A stretch of DNA of 64,000 bases from the NCBI RefSeq assembly GCF_004217135.1, contig NZ_SHKK01000001.1, positions 1,116,001-1,180,000 of the forward strand. The letters are read 5' to 3'. The position numbers and the translations under genes are program-made. The DNA is from Micromonospora violae (GTDB taxonomy: Bacteria > Actinomycetota > Actinomycetes > Mycobacteriales > Micromonosporaceae). The notes under the pieces were generated by a model that did not search any database, had not been told where the DNA came from, and saw nothing but the letters and a program-made list of their open reading frames with translations. Positions 25,999-35,187 of this stretch are shown here, piece by piece (positions within the stretch are counted from its first letter, which is position 1; the number at the start of each line of letters is the position of its first letter).

Positions 25999-27246
25999 TC
26001 AGGTAGTGGAGGCCGGGGCCGTCTCGCGGACCAGCGTGACAGCGCTGCGGTTGGCGGCCGGGATGATCAGCGCCGATGCGACGAGCGCGGCGACGGCGAT
26101 GCCCAGCCATCCCCAGAAGCCGAAGGCGATGACCAGGCCGGAGAGCGCCGCCGGGCCGATGATGTTCTGCGTGATCACGTGCAGGTCGAACGCCCCCAGG
26201 TACTCGCCCTGAGCGTGCTCGGGGGCGAGGCCGAACGCGAGCCCCCAACCGGAGGCGGCCTGCATCACCTCGGCCACGGAGAGGATCAGCACGGCGGCGA
26301 CGATCGCCACGGACGCCAGGACCACGTTGTCGTCGAGCGCGGTCACCGCCAGGACCGCGCAGCCGCCGGCCAGCCAGTAGCCGGAGCGCCGGGCGAGCCG
26401 ACCAGCGCCGTGCACGGTGTCCGCGCCCCGGCTGGCCCGTACCTGGAACAGGATGACGAACGCGGTGTTGACGATCAGCAGCAGAGGAATCAGGAAGTGC
26501 GGCAGGTCGGTGCGGTTGAGCGCCCAGAGCGGCATCGTCACCAGGATGATGCTGACGTGCGAGGCGAGGATCGTCGAGACGCCGATCACCGCGAGGAAGC
26601 GTAGGTCGCGGACTGCGGCGAAACGCTTGAAGCCCACCGGTGCGGGACGCGGCGGCACGTCGGGCAGGCGGGTGACGAGCAGCGCGGCGCCGGCCATCAA
26701 CGCGGCAGTGGTGAGGGGGATCAGCACGAGCAGCCGTTGGCTGAGGGCGGCGACGGCCGCCACGCCGATACCGATGCTGAATCCGATGTTGAACACCGAC
26801 CGCATCATGGCCTTGAGTTTCACCCGCTCCTCGGCGGGCACGAGGTTGCCGATGAGGGCACCGTTGGTCGGGCCGGTGCCGTACTCGAGGAAGCCGACGG
26901 TGACCACCAGCGCGAAGAAGGCGGTCGCGCTGTCGACAAGGCTGTAGAGCCCGAATCCGACCGCCAGCGCGGCGAACAGGATGACGAGCAGGCGGCGGGC
27001 ACCCACCCGGTCGGCGATCACACCGAACAGGACCGACGAGACGAAGGCGGACAGGCCGGCGGCCGACAGGCCCAGGCCCACCTGCCGGGCGTCGAGCCCG
27101 ACACGCAGCGTGAAGTAGACGACGCTGCCGCTGAGGAAGACTCCCTTGCCGATGGACTCGGCCAGTCGGATCGCGATCAGCTTCCTGCGGAGCGGGTCGG
27201 TCGGTACCAGGCCGGCGACAACGTCCGTCACTCGTGACAAGGGCAT
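25999..27246 (-). CDS. MFS transporter, 415 aa
   Basis: Twelve hydrophobic helices with the MFS signature between helices 2 and 3 (GVIADRVGARRLLVIL). N-terminal region MPLSRVTDVVAGLVP and a short tail. It is divergent from the response regulator that precedes the NRPS cluster, and the likely role is export of the cluster product or of a toxic intermediate. The start at 27246 gives a normal cytoplasmic N-terminus. Substrate is inferred only from position. Confidence 0.88.
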   Translation of the reverse strand: MPLSRVTDVVAGLVPTDPLRRKLIAIRLAESIGKGVFLSGSVVYFTLRVGLDARQVGLGLSAAGLSAFVSSVLFGVIADRVGARRLLVILFAALAVGFGLYSLVDSATAFFALVVTVGFLEYGTGPTNGALIGNLVPAEERVKLKAMMRSVFNIGFSIGIGVAAVAALSQRLLVLIPLTTAALMAGAALLVTRLPDVPPRPAPVGFKRFAAVRDLRFLAVIGVSTILASHVSIILVTMPLWALNRTDLPHFLIPLLLIVNTAFVILFQVRASRGADTVHGAGRLARRSGYWLAGGCAVLAVTALDDNVVLASVAIVAAVLILSVAEVMQAASGWGLAFGLAPEHAQGEYLGAFDLHVITQNIIGPAALSGLVIAFGFWGWLGIAVAALVASALIIPAANRSAVTLVRETAPASTT

Positions 27247-27302
27247 GGGTCAATCCTGGCGGCGGCAGTGTCCGGCGGACAGGGCGACAGGTGTCGCGCG
27301 TA

Positions 27303-27317
27303 CGGGACGACGTCCCG
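27303..27317. promoter_or_regulatory. Palindrome CGGGACGACGTCCCG in the MFS/regulator divergent region
   Basis: A perfect 7+7 bp palindrome with one central base in the 349-bp gap between the MFS gene and the response regulator gene. It could be an operator for the LuxR-type regulator or another dimeric protein. The rest of the gap (27247-27595) shows no gene. Confidence 0.35.
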
Positions 27318-27595
27318 GATCGGCCGGGAAATTCCCCCGTGGACTCCCGGGTCGGTGGAACGTTGACCGCCCGTGAAAGGTCCGCTGTGGACGGCTTCGT
27401 CAGGGCCAGGACGGAAAGTTTGGTTCGGTTTTCCGATGCGTCAAAAGGCTGACCGAGCCCGTTCCCGGGATCACTTCTTGTGTTGTTCTGTTGGCCGTGA
27501 GTAGATGTTCATCACGACGCGGGGTCGGCGCTACCGCGGCGTTTCCCCGCGCGACTAAGACACCGCGGGCCGTTCGGACGGGGTGAGGTGGATAG

Positions 27596-28435
27596 ATGGT
27601 CAGCGTTGGCTCGGCCTCGGAACTGGCTCGGAACATGAGGCGGCATCCGGAGGAAGTCACGGCGGAGACACAACCCGACGCGGTGACGGTGGCCCTGGCC
27701 GACGCTCAGCCGGTGGTGCGCAGGGGCCTGCACGCCCTGTTGTCGCCGTCGGCTGAGATCGCCGTGACAGGTGAGGCGGCGTCCGCGCGGGAGGCGTTGG
27801 CGCTGGCCACCGCCACACGTCCCGACGTGCTCGTTCTCGACGTCGAGCTGCCGGGGTTTCAGGCGGGGGTGACGATCCAGGAGATCAACCGGGTGTCGCC
27901 CTCGACAGCGGTGCTGGTCTTCACCGCGGTTGAGGACGAACACGCGATCCTCGCGGCCATGTGGGCGGGCGCCCGGGGCTACGTGCTCAAGAGCTGCCCG
28001 GGCGACGGCATCGTCCGGACGATCCGGGGCCTCGCGACGGGTGAGGTCATCCTCGGCCCCCGGGTGGCCGACAAGCTCATCGGACAACTGAGCCTGGAGC
28101 CCCGTAACCAGCAGCTCTTCCCGGAGCTGACCGCCCGCGAGCGGGAGGTGCTGGAACTGATTGCCTCGGGTATGCGCAACGTGGCGATCGCCGCGAAGTT
28201 GAATCTGTCCCCGAAAACGGTCAGCAATCATATTTCCATCATCTTTAGCAAATTGAATGTTTCTGACCGGTACGAGGCGATCGAGGTCGCCCGCCGGGCG
28301 CGGTTGGGGCGCCCCGGGCCGCCCGGCTCCCATTCACCACTGGTGCCTGGTGGCAGCGTTCTGCTGGCCGGCAGGCGTGGTGTCGTGGCGCCGGGCGCGG
28401 CCGCGTACGCCGGCGCGCGGTCGGTGCGGGGGTGA
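27596..28435 (+). CDS. LuxR-family response regulator, 279 aa
   Basis: Receiver domain from about residue 30: acidic pocket near D36 (VALADAQPVVRRGL), phosphoacceptor D82 in LVLDVELPG and Lys in YVLKSCPG. The LuxR HTH is LTAREREVLELIASGMRNVAIAAKLNLSPKTVSNH. About 45 extra residues follow the HTH, ending in a Gly/Ala-rich tail. No kinase gene is adjacent. It overlaps the APH gene by GTGA, so the two are co-expressed; it is probably the pathway activator. Confidence 0.88.
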   Translation: MVSVGSASELARNMRRHPEEVTAETQPDAVTVALADAQPVVRRGLHALLSPSAEIAVTGEAASAREALALATATRPDVLVLDVELPGFQAGVTIQEINRVSPSTAVLVFTAVEDEHAILAAMWAGARGYVLKSCPGDGIVRTIRGLATGEVILGPRVADKLIGQLSLEPRNQQLFPELTAREREVLELIASGMRNVAIAAKLNLSPKTVSNHISIIFSKLNVSDRYEAIEVARRARLGRPGPPGSHSPLVPGGSVLLAGRRGVVAPGAAAYAGARSVRG

Positions 28436-29280
28436 GCGGGATGAGCCTGGACCTGGACGCGATCGCCAACCGACTGGAGCCACGGTTCGGCCGGGCCGCG
28501 CACCGCTGGGTGGGCACGCTGCGCCAGCGGCTCGACGACCTCGTCGAGCAGTGGGAGTTGACTCTCGGTGACCCGCTCAAGTCCGGCAACTCATCGGTGG
28601 TGTTCCGGTGTGTGGGCCCGCTCGGCGACGCGGTGCTCAAGCTGTCCCCGGACAGCTACGCCGTGCGGGAGGAGGTGGACATGCTGCGCCAGTTCGCCTC
28701 CAGCGGACGGGTGCCGGCGGTGCGGGAGTCGGCCAAGGGCGCCGTCCTGCTCGAAGCGATCCACCCCGGCACCCTCGTGGAGAAGATGCCGCAGCCGCCC
28801 TCACCGCGGGAGTACGCAGCCTTCCTCACTGATCTGCACGGCGCGGGCGACCCGGCTGCCGCTCCCCGTCAACTGGCGGACTGGATCGATGTGCTGTTCA
28901 ACTCGGCGACGCGCCGGGGCGCCGACCTGAGCGGGTCCAAGCGGCTGCGCGACGACCTGTTCGCGGTGCCCACCGACACCGTGCTGCTGCACGGGGACCT
29001 GCACCTCGGCAACGTGCTCAGCGGCGGAGGCAGGGGCCTGGTGGCGATCGACCCGATGGCCTGCGCTGGTGACCCCTGCTTCGACGCCGTGGACTACGTG
29101 CTGGAGGGTCTGGACCGCGCGGAGATGGTGCGCCGCCGCGACGAGCTGGCGAGCGCCGCCGGCATCGACGTGGGCCGGCTCGACGCCTGGTGCCGGGTGA
29201 CGGCCCCGATCGGCGCCACGTACGTCAGCAATCCCGTGCACTCCGCCGAGCTGGCGGCCTTCGGGCGCGGCGAGTACTGA
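28432..29280 (+). CDS. Aminoglycoside/hydroxyurea-type phosphotransferase (APH(6)-like), 282 aa
   Basis: Kinase-fold enzyme of the APH(6)/hydroxyurea resistance kinase family: Brenner motif LLHGDLHLGNVL with catalytic D189 and N194, then the metal-binding D207 in AIDPMACAGDPCFD. Such enzymes phosphorylate hydroxyl groups of antibiotics. Located between the pathway regulator and the assembly-line genes, it could give self-resistance or make a protected phosphorylated intermediate. A GTG at 28432 overlaps the regulator's stop; an ATG at 28441 is an alternative start. Confidence 0.88.
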   Translation: MSGMSLDLDAIANRLEPRFGRAAHRWVGTLRQRLDDLVEQWELTLGDPLKSGNSSVVFRCVGPLGDAVLKLSPDSYAVREEVDMLRQFASSGRVPAVRESAKGAVLLEAIHPGTLVEKMPQPPSPREYAAFLTDLHGAGDPAAAPRQLADWIDVLFNSATRRGADLSGSKRLRDDLFAVPTDTVLLHGDLHLGNVLSGGGRGLVAIDPMACAGDPCFDAVDYVLEGLDRAEMVRRRDELASAAGIDVGRLDAWCRVTAPIGATYVSNPVHSAELAAFGRGEY

Positions 29281-29294
29281 CCGGCCGACCACCG

Positions 29295-29328
29295 CCCCGG
29301 TCCGACGGCAACGCGCGTCGGGCCGGGG
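29295..29328 (+). terminator. Hairpin between APH and the first NRPS gene
   Basis: CCCCGG-T-CCGACG (29295-29307) pairs with CGTCGG-G-CCGGGG (29316-29328) with one mismatch and an 8-base loop, starting 15 bases after the APH stop. It probably ends the regulator-APH transcript, so the assembly-line genes would need their own promoter in the next 117 bp. Confidence 0.6.
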
Positions 29329-29445
29329 CCGCGCCATGCCCGGGGACCTGCGTCGACGTGTCGCCGACGCGACCGGGAGCTTTTCCTGGTGGGGCAGGAG
29401 AACGTGCTCTGCCGCGCGGGACGCGCCGGACCGCACGATCGGTGC

Positions 29446-32400
29446 ATGGTTCGTACCGGTCGTGCTTCCTTCGCCCAGGAACGCCTCTATTTCCTCGATC
29501 AGCTCCAGCCCGGAAACCCGGCGTACGTGGTGGCCTTCGCGGTGCACCTGCGCGGTGCGCTGCGACCCGAGGCCCTCCGCGCGGCCCTGACCCGGGTGGT
29601 CGCCCGGCACGACGCGCTGCGCACCACGTTCGCGATGGTCGACGGTGTCCTCACCCAGCGGGTGTCGTCGACGCCCGCTGTGGACGTCGACGTCACCGCC
29701 GACGGGTGGGTCGATCGCGCCACCCAGGAGGCCCACCTGCGGACGCTCGTCGCCGAGCAGGCCCGGCAGCCCTTCGACCTCGCCGACGGGCCGGTTGTAC
29801 GGGCCTTCCTGCGCTCCTGGGGCCCGGACGAGCACGGCTTCGCGGTGCTCGTGCATCACATCGCCTGCGACGGGTGGTCGGTGGGTCTGCTCCTGTGCGA
29901 CCTGGCCGCCGAGTACAACGCCGGTGTCGACGGGTCGGTGGCCGCCCACGACGAGCCCGCCGAGTCCTACCTGGCGTACGCCGAGCGGCAGCACGAGACG
30001 TGGCGGCGGGACAGCTCGGGTCTCGACTTCTGGCGTGCGGCGCTGGTCGACGTGCCACAACTGGCGCTGCCCACCGACTTTCCCCGCCCGAGCGTGCTCG
30101 GCACCACCGGCGCGGTGCTGCGCCGTCGGGTCGAGCCGGAACTGGTGCGGCGGCTGGGGGAGTGGGGGCGGGCGCGGGGCGCGACGCTGTTCGCGGTGAC
30201 GCTCGCCGCGTACGCCTCGGTGCTGTCCCGGTACGCGCGGCAGGACGAGGTGGTGGTCGGCGTTCCGGTGGCGAACCGGATGGACGACGCCGAGGAGCGC
30301 CTGGTCGGCTGTCTGGTGAACACGCTGCCGATCCGGCTCGACGTGTCCGGCCGGCCGAGCTTCGCCGAGCTGGTGGACCGGGCACGACGGACCAGCATGG
30401 CGGCCTTCGCCAACCAGGACGTGCCGTTCGAGCAGATCGTGCGGGCCACCGTGGGGGAACGGCAGCTCAGTCACGCGCCACTGTTCCAGACCTCGCTGAC
30501 GGTGCAGAACTTCCCGTTCGCGTTCCCCGAGTTCGCCGGGGTACGGCTGACCGAGGTCGACGTCGAGATCGACGTCACGAAGTTCGACCTGGGTCTGACC
30601 CTCGACGTCTCCACCGACGTGCCGTTCCTGCGCGCCGAGTACAGCACCGAGCTGTTCACGGCGGAGACCGTCGGCACGCTGCTCACGCACTACCTGACGT
30701 TCCTGCGGTCGATCGTCGACGAGGATCAGCGCGAGCCGTCCATGGTGGACGAGGCCGAGTGGGCGCAGCTCACCGACGGGGTGAACCCGCCGCTGGCGTC
30801 GGCGCCGGTCACGCACCCGTCGGTGCTGCGTCGCTTCGCCAACCACGCGGCGGCGACCCCGGACGCGGTGGCCGTACGCCACCGGGACGTCGAGATCACC
30901 TACGCCGAGCTGGACCGGTGGGCCGGGCGGATCGCGGCGGGCCTGGCCGACCGCGGTGTCCGCCCCGGCGTCCGGGTGGGGTTGCTGCTCGGCCGTTCAC
31001 CGGCGGTCGTCGCGGCGATCCTGGGCGTGTGGAAGCTCGGCGGCGTCTACGTGCCGCTGGACCCGGACTACCCGCGCCAGCGCCTCGAACTGATCGCCGC
31101 GAACGCCGGGATGGCGGTGCTCGTGGTGGACCCGGAGACCGCAGAGGTGGCCGCGGCGCTCACCCACGACAGCGGCACCCCCCTGGCTGACGCGCACACC
31201 CTCGACGGAATCTCCGTGCTCGAGGAGACCTTCCCCGGGCCGGACGAGCCGGCGTACGTCATCTACACCTCCGGCTCGACCGGCGTACCCAAGGGGGTTC
31301 TGGTCGGGCACGGCGGCCTGGCGGCGCTGAACAGCCCGACCCCGGCGGGCCTGGACGTCACGGCCGCCGACGTGTGGTTGGCGGCCAGCTCGTTCTCGTT
31401 CGACGCGTCGGTGTGGGAGATGTGGGGCGCGCTGACCACCGGCGCCCGGCTGGTCATCGCCGACCGGGTCGACCTGGTGGACCGGGAACGGCTGGCCCGG
31501 CTGGTGCGTCGCGAGGCGGTCACCGTGCTGTTCCAGACCCCGGGCGCGCTCTACCGGTTGCTGCCGCCGTACCTGCGGGCGCTCGAGGAGGACGAGACCT
31601 CCCGCATCCGCTACGTCGTCCTCGGCGGCGAGGCGCTGAGCTGGTCGCGGCTGGCGTCGCTGATCGCGGACGCGCCGGGTCTGCAAACGGTGTTCGTCAA
31701 CATGTACGGCATCACCGAGGGCACCATCCACGTGACGATCTTTCAGGCGTTGGCCGCCGACGTGCCCCGGGTCCCCGAGGGTGCCATCGGCGTGCCGTTG
31801 CCGTCGGCGCGCTGCTACGTCCTCGACGAGGACCTGCGGCCGACCGGCCTCAACGTGCCCGGCGAGCTGTACTGCGGCGGCGCGCTCGTGGCGCACGGCT
31901 ACCTGGACAACCCGGAGCTGACCGAGGCGCGGTTCCCGCCCGACCCGTACGGCGGCGGGGTCATGTACCGCACCGGCGACGTGGTGAAGTGGGGTCTCGA
32001 CGGGAGCATGGTGTACCTCGGCCGCAACGACACGCAGGTGCAGGTGCGCGGCTACCGCGTCGAGCTGGCCGAGGTGGAGGGCGCCCTGCTCACCCACCCC
32101 GCGGTGCGGTCGTGCGCCGTGGCCGCCGAGGACGACGAACTCGTCGCGTTCGTGGTCCACGGGATCGGCCCGGACGCCGAGCACGACCTGCGGGCGCACC
32201 TGCGCGAGACACTGCCGGCGTACATGGTGCCGTCGCGGATCCTGACCGTGGCGACCATCCCGCTCACCGCGCACGGCAAGGTGGACCTTCTCCGCCTGCT
32301 GGCCGACAGCCGCGCGGCACGGACGGCCACCGCGCCGTCGCGGCCACCGGCCGCGGTGGTCGGCACCGGGTTGGAGGAACGGATCCGGGCCTGCTGGGTC

Positions 32401-32673
32401 GAGGTGCTCCGGCGGCCCGACGTCGGGCTGCACGACAACTTCTTCGACCTGGGCGGGCACAGTTTCGCGCTGATCGCGCTCCAGCAGCGGATGTCCGAGG
32501 AGGGTCTGGACGTCTCGGTGACCGACCTCTTCCGCTGCGGCACGATCGCCGGCTGCGCGGCGGCGCTCCAGCACACCGCGCCCGTCGTCGCGGACCCCAA
32601 CGCGGCGCAGCGCCGCCAGGGCCGCGCGCTGCTGGCCGACCGGCGGCGCAGCGTGGGAGCCGGCCGTGGCTGA
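29446..32673 (+). CDS. NRPS module C-A-T, 1075 aa
   Basis: Condensation domain (residues 6-440) with intact HHIACDG at 137-143. Adenylation domain (about 460-930): YVIYTSGSTGVPKG near 603, MYGITEGTIHVT, YRTGDVVKW and the Lys of HGKVDLL. Carrier domain serine S1006 in FFDLGGHSF. Reading the binding-pocket positions by eye gives D-A-W-F-V-G-M-I-H-K, which is Thr-like in its second half but matches no standard code I know. ATG 29446 gives a normal C-domain start; GTG 29389 is possible. The PKS gene overlaps its 3' end by 8 bp. Confidence 0.92.
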   Translation: MVRTGRASFAQERLYFLDQLQPGNPAYVVAFAVHLRGALRPEALRAALTRVVARHDALRTTFAMVDGVLTQRVSSTPAVDVDVTADGWVDRATQEAHLRTLVAEQARQPFDLADGPVVRAFLRSWGPDEHGFAVLVHHIACDGWSVGLLLCDLAAEYNAGVDGSVAAHDEPAESYLAYAERQHETWRRDSSGLDFWRAALVDVPQLALPTDFPRPSVLGTTGAVLRRRVEPELVRRLGEWGRARGATLFAVTLAAYASVLSRYARQDEVVVGVPVANRMDDAEERLVGCLVNTLPIRLDVSGRPSFAELVDRARRTSMAAFANQDVPFEQIVRATVGERQLSHAPLFQTSLTVQNFPFAFPEFAGVRLTEVDVEIDVTKFDLGLTLDVSTDVPFLRAEYSTELFTAETVGTLLTHYLTFLRSIVDEDQREPSMVDEAEWAQLTDGVNPPLASAPVTHPSVLRRFANHAAATPDAVAVRHRDVEITYAELDRWAGRIAAGLADRGVRPGVRVGLLLGRSPAVVAAILGVWKLGGVYVPLDPDYPRQRLELIAANAGMAVLVVDPETAEVAAALTHDSGTPLADAHTLDGISVLEETFPGPDEPAYVIYTSGSTGVPKGVLVGHGGLAALNSPTPAGLDVTAADVWLAASSFSFDASVWEMWGALTTGARLVIADRVDLVDRERLARLVRREAVTVLFQTPGALYRLLPPYLRALEEDETSRIRYVVLGGEALSWSRLASLIADAPGLQTVFVNMYGITEGTIHVTIFQALAADVPRVPEGAIGVPLPSARCYVLDEDLRPTGLNVPGELYCGGALVAHGYLDNPELTEARFPPDPYGGGVMYRTGDVVKWGLDGSMVYLGRNDTQVQVRGYRVELAEVEGALLTHPAVRSCAVAAEDDELVAFVVHGIGPDAEHDLRAHLRETLPAYMVPSRILTVATIPLTAHGKVDLLRLLADSRAARTATAPSRPPAAVVGTGLEERIRACWVEVLRRPDVGLHDNFFDLGGHSFALIALQQRMSEEGLDVSVTDLFRCGTIAGCAAALQHTAPVVADPNAAQRRQGRALLADRRRSVGAGRG

Positions 32674-34921
32674 GCTGGACGACAGCGCCGCGGTGGCGGT
32701 GGTCGGCATGGCCATCCGGGTCCCCGGCGCCGAACGCGACCTGGACCGGTTCTGGCGACACGTCCACGACGGCGTCGACGCCGTCAGCGTCTTCACGCCC
32801 GAGCAGCTCGTCGGTTGGGGCGTACCCAAGGATCTGGTGGAACGGTCGGGCTTCGTGCCGGCCCGCGCGGTGCTCACCGACGCGGACTGCTTCGACCACC
32901 GGCTGTTCAGCTACTCCCCGTCGGACAGCGCCCTGATGGACCCCCAGCAGCGGATCCTGCTGGAGTGCGCCTGGGCGGCCCTGGAGCACGCCGGCCACCC
33001 GCCGGTCGCCGCCGACGGCAACCGGGTCGGGGTGTACGTCGGCACCGGGCTCAACGTCTACCTGCTGGACAACGTGTGGCCCAACGAGCGCGCGGTCGAG
33101 GCGGCTGGTGGCCTGGGCGTGATCATCGGCAGCGACAAGGACTTCGCCGCCACCCGGATCGCCTACAAGCTGAACCTTCAGGGGCCGGCGTTGACAGTGC
33201 AGACCGCCTGCTCGACGTCGCTCGTCGCGGTGCACCAGGCGACGCAGGCGCTGCTCACCTACGACGCCGACGTGGCACTGGCCGGCGCGGCCACCGTCGC
33301 CCCGCCGACCCGGCGCGGACACCTGCACGAGCCCGGCGGCATCTTCTCCGCCGACGGTCGCTGCCGTGCCTTCGACGCCGCCGCCGACGGGACGGTGCCG
33401 GGCGACGGCGCGGGCGTGGTGGTGCTCAAGCGCCTCACCGACGCGCTGCGCGACGGCGACACGGTGCACGCGGTGATCCGTGGCTCCGCGGTCAACAACG
33501 ACGGTGCCCGCAAGGCCGGCTTCACCGCGCCCGGCCCGACCGGTCAGGCCGCCGTCATCGCGGCGGCGTTGGAGGTGGCCGACGTCGACCCGGACACCGT
33601 GGGCCTGGTCGAGACGCACGGCACCGGCACCGCGCTCGGCGACCCGATCGAGGTGGCGGCGCTGCGGCAGGTGTTCAACTCCGCCCGGCCCGACCGGGCG
33701 CCCTGCGCGCTGGGCGCCGTCAAGTCGGTCGTCGGACACCTGGACACCGCCGCCGGGGTGGTCGGCCTGATCAAGACGGTCCTGGCCCTGACGCACCGGA
33801 CGATCCCCCCGATCGCCCACCTCCGTACGCCCAACCCGGCGATCCCACTGGACGGCTCGGTGTTCGAGCTGCCGACGACCGCCCGACCCTGGGCGCCTGT
33901 CGACGGCGTACGCCGGGCCGGGGTGAGCGCCTTCGGCATCGGCGGCACCAACGCCCACGTGGTGCTGGAGGAGGCCCCGCCAATCCCGGCCCGACCCCGC
34001 CGGCACGTCCCGCAGCTCGTCCTGGTCTCCGCGAAGACCGCCGCGGTGGCGCAGGACAGCCTGGACCGGGTCACCGCGTTCGCGGCGGGAACCGCCCCCG
34101 GGGACCTGGCCGACCTCGCGTACACACTGCGGACCGGCCGCGCCGAGCTGCCCTGGCGGGCCGCCGTCCTGACCGGCGTGACCGACGGGGTCGCCCGGCT
34201 GCGCAAGGTCGACGCGACGGCTCGGGCGCGCGGAGTGGCGCTGCACCTCACCGGCGCCGGTGCGGTGACCGGCAACCGACCCAACTACGACGCCGACCCG
34301 GTGTACCGGCGGACCGTCGACGAGGGCGTCGCGCTGCTGCGTGGCCACGACCTGGACGATTCGGTCCGGGAACGCGGCGACCGGCTGCTGGCCTGCGTCG
34401 GCCTGACCCGGTCGCTGCGCAGCCGGGGCGTCACCCCGCGCGCCCTGGCCGGCGACGGCGTCGGCGCGCTGGCCGCCGCCGTCGTGGCCGGGGTGATGTC
34501 GCTCGCGGACGCGCTGGCGCTGCTGCGCGACACCGACGACCCCGGGGTACGCCTGCACCCCGCCGCACTGCCCCTGCTCATCGACGGGCGGCACGACGAC
34601 AGCGCCTTCTGGCGGGCCGCGGCCCTGCGCCCCCCGACGTCGACGCCGCCCCCCGACGTGCCCGACCCGGTGCTCTGGATCGAGGTCGGCACCACCGTCA
34701 CCCCGCACCTGGACGCTGATCAGCTGGCACTTCCCGCCAACCGGCACGCCCGACTGCTGGCGACCGTCGGCGCGCTGTGGCAGCTGGGTCTCACCGACGC
34801 CTGGGATCCCGTGCACGACACCGGCCGCCGCCGGCTGCCCGCCCCCACCTACCCCTTCGCGGCCACCCGGCACTACCTGGACGCACCCGGAGCCGACCCG
34901 ACCACAGAGAGGCGACACTGA
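32666..34921 (+). CDS. PKS module: KS with vestigial, inactive AT, 751 aa
   Basis: The ketosynthase is complete, with C182 (QTACSTS), H318 (ETHGTGT) and H358 (KSVVGH). After the usual KS-AT linker, about 190 residues still follow the acyltransferase outline and end in the post-AT linker (LPAPTYPFAATRHYL). However, the GHSxG nucleophile elbow reads GDGVG (596-600): His is Asp and the catalytic Ser is Gly. The GQG loop is GAG and much of the domain is missing. There is no ACP or reductive domain. The extender must be supplied in trans, possibly by the AT of the second PKS. The stop overlaps the carrier gene's ATG (TGATG). Confidence 0.9.
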   Translation: MAELDDSAAVAVVGMAIRVPGAERDLDRFWRHVHDGVDAVSVFTPEQLVGWGVPKDLVERSGFVPARAVLTDADCFDHRLFSYSPSDSALMDPQQRILLECAWAALEHAGHPPVAADGNRVGVYVGTGLNVYLLDNVWPNERAVEAAGGLGVIIGSDKDFAATRIAYKLNLQGPALTVQTACSTSLVAVHQATQALLTYDADVALAGAATVAPPTRRGHLHEPGGIFSADGRCRAFDAAADGTVPGDGAGVVVLKRLTDALRDGDTVHAVIRGSAVNNDGARKAGFTAPGPTGQAAVIAAALEVADVDPDTVGLVETHGTGTALGDPIEVAALRQVFNSARPDRAPCALGAVKSVVGHLDTAAGVVGLIKTVLALTHRTIPPIAHLRTPNPAIPLDGSVFELPTTARPWAPVDGVRRAGVSAFGIGGTNAHVVLEEAPPIPARPRRHVPQLVLVSAKTAAVAQDSLDRVTAFAAGTAPGDLADLAYTLRTGRAELPWRAAVLTGVTDGVARLRKVDATARARGVALHLTGAGAVTGNRPNYDADPVYRRTVDEGVALLRGHDLDDSVRERGDRLLACVGLTRSLRSRGVTPRALAGDGVGALAAAVVAGVMSLADALALLRDTDDPGVRLHPAALPLLIDGRHDDSAFWRAAALRPPTSTPPPDVPDPVLWIEVGTTVTPHLDADQLALPANRHARLLATVGALWQLGLTDAWDPVHDTGRRRLPAPTYPFAATRHYLDAPGADPTTERRH

Positions 34922-35187
34922 TGCGCGACGTACACGACCGGACCTGGGTGGCCGAGTTCGAGGAGCTGTGGATGGAGGTGCTCGGCGTCGACACGGTCGA
35001 CGACGACGACAACTTCCTCGACCTCGGCGGCCACTCGCTCAGCGCGCTGCGGCTGAGCACCCTGATCCGCCAGGAACTCAACCTCGCGGTGATGTTCGGC
35101 CACGTGCTGGAGAACCCCCGCTTCGCCGACCTGCGCAAGGTCGCGAGCGAGGTGCCGCTGGAGCGGTCCCCGGCGGAGACCGCCTGA
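34921..35187 (+). CDS. Stand-alone carrier protein (PCP/ACP), 88 aa
   Basis: A single carrier domain with phosphopantetheine serine S39 in NFLDLGGHSLSAL. The LGGHS sequence is more like peptidyl carriers than typical PKS ACPs. It overlaps both neighbours by one or two bases (TGATG at each end). By position it should carry the chain extended by the preceding KS. The next protein begins with another carrier domain, so two carriers stand in tandem here. Confidence 0.9.
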   Translation: MRDVHDRTWVAEFEELWMEVLGVDTVDDDDNFLDLGGHSLSALRLSTLIRQELNLAVMFGHVLENPRFADLRKVASEVPLERSPAETA

